From Candidatus Scatomorpha stercorigallinarum (GTDB lineage: Bacteria > Bacillota_A > Clostridia > Oscillospirales > Oscillospiraceae), in contig DVOV01000089.1 of NCBI GenBank assembly GCA_018713375.1, positions 1-7,188 on the forward strand: 7,188 nt of DNA. Reading direction: 5' to 3'. Below the pieces are notes generated by a model. It made no database searches and had not been told where the DNA came from. It saw only the letters and a program-made list of their open reading frames with translations. Positions 5,582 through 7,188 of this stretch are shown piece after piece. Made by a program: the position numbers and the translations under genes. Positions within the stretch are counted from its first letter, which is position 1, and each line of letters opens with the position of its first letter.

Positions 5582-6478
5582 ATGAAAGCTGAACGGATAT
5601 TCGCAGCGCTGCTCGCCGCGGCGCTCTGCCTGCTGCCCCTGGCCGCCTGCGGCGGCGAGCCGGAGAGCAGCCCCACGCCCGACCCGCACGAGGGCATGGT
5701 GTACATCAACATCGGCGACTACTACGACTGGATAACCCCCGCGGAGGGGCTGGAGCTCTCCGGCTTCACGGAGGACGACTTCACGCTGCGCGAGGACGGC
5801 ATCGTCGAATATAAGGGCGACGAATACGACACACGCCTGGGCATCGACGTCTCCTTCTATCAGGGGGAGATCGACTGGCAGGCCGTGGCGGACGCCGGAG
5901 TGGAGTTCGCCATGATACGCTGCGGCTACCGCGGCTACGGCGAGGAGGGCAACATGGCCGAGGACACCATGTTCCGCCAGAACATGGTGGGCGCGCTGGC
6001 CGCCGGGCTCGACGTGGGCGTCTATTTCTTCTCCCAGTCACTGGGCGCCATCGAGGCCGCCGAGGAGGCGCTGTACGTGCTCGAGCTCATCGAGGGCTAT
6101 GACATCACGATGCCCGTGGCCTTCGACTGGGAGCCCGTGGCGGAGGCCGAGCGCTATGAGGAAGTGGACGGCGAGGCCCTCACCTCCTCCGCGCTGGTGT
6201 TCTGCGAGATGATAAAGGACGCCGGCTACACGCCCTGCCTCTACACCTACCGCCACTTGGCCTATTATGAGTACGACCTCTCCCGCCTGGCGGACTACCC
6301 CATCTGGATAGGCGCGCCCGGCATGTGGGACGACTTCTACTACGAGCACGACATCTGGCAGTTCTCCTTCACGGGGCAGATACCGGGCATCCCCGCCGAC
6401 GTGGACCTCGACCTGCAGTTCATCCCCCGCGCGGAGAGCAGCCCCTCCCCCTCCCCCGCCGCGGGCGTCGAGGGCTGA
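5582..6478 (+). CDS. GH25 muramidase (lysozyme) lipoprotein
   Basis: A 298-residue exported protein. An N-terminal signal (MKAER, then a hydrophobic core) ends in the lipobox LAAC with lipidated Cys23, so the enzyme should be anchored on the outer face of the membrane. A Ser/Pro linker (about 26-38) and a spacer (39-84) precede the glycoside hydrolase family 25 domain (about 85-282). The domain shows GIDVSFYQG with Asp89, the FDWEP motif with Asp182 and Glu184 (the DxE pair of GH25), and the terminal WQF...VDLDL motif (259-277). These are the residues expected for hydrolysis of the N-acetylmuramyl beta-1,4 bond of peptidoglycan. A second Ser/Pro tail (285-293) follows. The protein is markedly acidic. 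It is a monocistronic gene with its own promoter and terminator, divergent from the XRE regulator. Roles in wall remodelling or in attack on neighbours are both possible; remodelling is my preference because of the lipid anchor. Confidence 0.94.
   Translation: MKAERIFAALLAAALCLLPLAACGGEPESSPTPDPHEGMVYINIGDYYDWITPAEGLELSGFTEDDFTLREDGIVEYKGDEYDTRLGIDVSFYQGEIDWQAVADAGVEFAMIRCGYRGYGEEGNMAEDTMFRQNMVGALAAGLDVGVYFFSQSLGAIEAAEEALYVLELIEGYDITMPVAFDWEPVAEAERYEEVDGEALTSSALVFCEMIKDAGYTPCLYTYRHLAYYEYDLSRLADYPIWIGAPGMWDDFYYEHDIWQFSFTGQIPGIPADVDLDLQFIPRAESSPSPSPAAGVEG
5661..5674 (+). repeat. 14-bp direct repeat, copy 1 (N-terminal linker of GH25)
   Basis: CGGAGAGCAGCCCC encodes part of the ESSP linker after the lipobox. 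An identical copy occurs at 6432-6445, encoding ESSP in the C-terminal tail. It reflects the use of the same linker motif at both ends of the catalytic domain. Confidence 0.5.
6432..6445 (+). repeat. 14-bp direct repeat, copy 2 (C-terminal tail of GH25)
   Basis: Identical to 5661-5674, in the same reading frame, encoding the ESSP that begins the Ser/Pro tail of the lysozyme. Confidence 0.5.
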
Positions 6479-6491
6479 ACGCAACAAGCAA

Positions 6492-6525
6492 AAAAACATC
6501 CCACGCCGCGGCGGGGGATGTTTTT
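6492..6525. terminator. Bidirectional intrinsic terminator between GH25 and the trpB-like gene
   Basis: AAAAACATCCC (6492-6502) pairs with GGGATGTTTTT (6515-6525). After one A/G mismatch, the inner CGCCG/CGGCG continues the stem. The T run serves the GH25 gene (stop ends 6478), and the A run, read on the minus strand, serves the trpB-like gene whose stop codon is at 6530-6532. Confidence 0.92.
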
Positions 6526-6529
6526 CCTT

Positions 6530-7188
6530 TTATATCTGCGGCAGTTTGGCGAAGCTCGAGCGCAGCTCCTCGTCGGTGGGGATGTAGTCGGCCATCTCGC
6601 CGTTGTGGAACTTCTCATAGGCCACCATGTCGAAGTAGCCCGTGCCCGTGAGGCCGAAGAGGATGGTCTTTTCCTCGCCCGTCTCGCGGCATTTCACTGC
6701 CTCGTCCATGGCCGCGCAGATGGCGTGGCTGCTCTCCGGCGCGGGGAGTATGCCCTCGCAGCGGGCAAAGGCCTCCGCCGCCTCGAAAACGCGCGTCTGC
6801 GGCAGGGACACGGCGCGCATCAGCCCCTCGTGGTAGAGCTCGCTGAGCACGGGGCTCATTCCGTGGTAGCGCAGGCCGCCGGCGTGGTTGGCGGAGGGGA
6901 TGAAGCCGCTGCCCAGCGTGTACATCTTCGCCAGGGGGCAGACCTTGCCGGTGTCGCAGAAGTCGTAGGCGAACACGCCGCGCGTGAGGCTGGGGCAGGA
7001 GGCCGGCTCGACGGCGAGGATGTCGTATTTGCGCTCGCCGCGGAGCATTTCGCCCATGAAGGGGCTGATCAGCCCGCCGAGGTTGCTGCCGCCGCCGGCG
7101 CAGCCGATTATCATGTCGGGCACGACGCCGTATTTGTCCAGCGCGGCCTTGGCCTCCAGGCCGATGACGCTCTGGTGCAGCAGCACCT
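6530..7188 (-). CDS. trpB: TrpB2-type tryptophan synthase beta-like PLP enzyme (5' end cut by window)
   Basis: About 219 C-terminal residues of a roughly 450-residue enzyme; the reading frame is open to the right edge, so the GTG at 7186 is not a real start. The LLHQSVIGLEA segment, the phosphate-cup motif GGGSNLGG (7073-7096), EPASCPSLTRG, the GLRYHGMSP segment and PAPESSHAI are characteristic of the TrpB2 branch, not of the TrpB1 partner of TrpA. Such enzymes are fold-type II pyridoxal-phosphate proteins that join indole with L-serine to make tryptophan. The cofactor lysine and the catalytic Glu lie in the missing half. The late motif reads GLTGTGYFDM where many TrpB2 proteins have LSGHGHFD. 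No trpA or other tryptophan genes lie within the window, so indole salvage or a different beta-replacement is possible. It ends at the shared terminator with the GH25 gene. Confidence 0.9.
   Translation of the reverse strand, partial: VLLHQSVIGLEAKAALDKYGVVPDMIIGCAGGGSNLGGLISPFMGEMLRGERKYDILAVEPASCPSLTRGVFAYDFCDTGKVCPLAKMYTLGSGFIPSANHAGGLRYHGMSPVLSELYHEGLMRAVSLPQTRVFEAAEAFARCEGILPAPESSHAICAAMDEAVKCRETGEEKTILFGLTGTGYFDMVAYEKFHNGEMADYIPTDEELRSSFAKLPQI

Noticed and set aside
7184..7186. GTG at 7186 as the true start of the trpB-like gene
   Set aside because: The family needs about 230 further N-terminal residues including the cofactor lysine, and the frame stays open to the window edge.

Overview
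The window is GC-rich DNA, by eye around two-thirds G+C in genes, with short AT-rich promoter islands. It shows strong AGGAGG-type ribosome binding sites, at least one GTG start, sigma-A-type promoters including the Gram-positive TRTGn extended -10, a DUF5058 membrane protein, and a lipobox-bearing GH25 lysozyme. Together these suggest a high-GC member of the Clostridia (Firmicutes/Bacillota), probably an anaerobic, gut-type fermenter. This placement is inference. The content looks chromosomal and mostly metabolic. I see no tRNA, rRNA, CRISPR, IS element or phage gene.

Layout. (1) Positions 1-1290, minus strand: a two-gene operon of integral membrane proteins, a DUF5058-family protein followed 15 bp later by a second membrane protein cut by the window edge, with a recognisable promoter upstream. 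(2) Positions 1375-2163, minus strand: a classical short-chain dehydrogenase/reductase (SDR) driven by a perfect TTGACA-17-TATAAT promoter. (3) Positions 2331-4703, plus strand: a complete xylulose-5-phosphate/fructose-6-phosphate phosphoketolase, divergent from the SDR, with an extended -10 promoter and a stem-loop between promoter and ribosome binding site. (4) A 36-bp perfect palindrome (4712-4747) forms a bidirectional terminator between the phosphoketolase and a convergent gene. (5) Positions 4744-5409, minus strand: an XRE-type helix-turn-helix regulator fused to a membrane domain. (6) Positions 5582-6478, plus strand: a lipoprotein GH25 muramidase divergent from the regulator. (7) A second bidirectional terminator (6492-6525). 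(8) Positions 6530-7188, minus strand: the C-terminal half of a TrpB2-type tryptophan synthase beta-like enzyme, whose N-terminus lies beyond the window.

How the genes fit together. The phosphoketolase cleaves sugar phosphates to acetyl-phosphate and is a single-gene unit between a divergent SDR and a terminator, so no acetate kinase or phosphotransacetylase partner is visible here. The regulator and the lysozyme share an intergenic region of about 170 bp containing both promoters, so local control of a cell-wall enzyme by a membrane-tethered regulator is a reasonable but untested idea. The DUF5058 pair looks like a two-subunit transporter of unknown substrate and is the least understood part of the window. 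No obvious new defence or mobile system is present.
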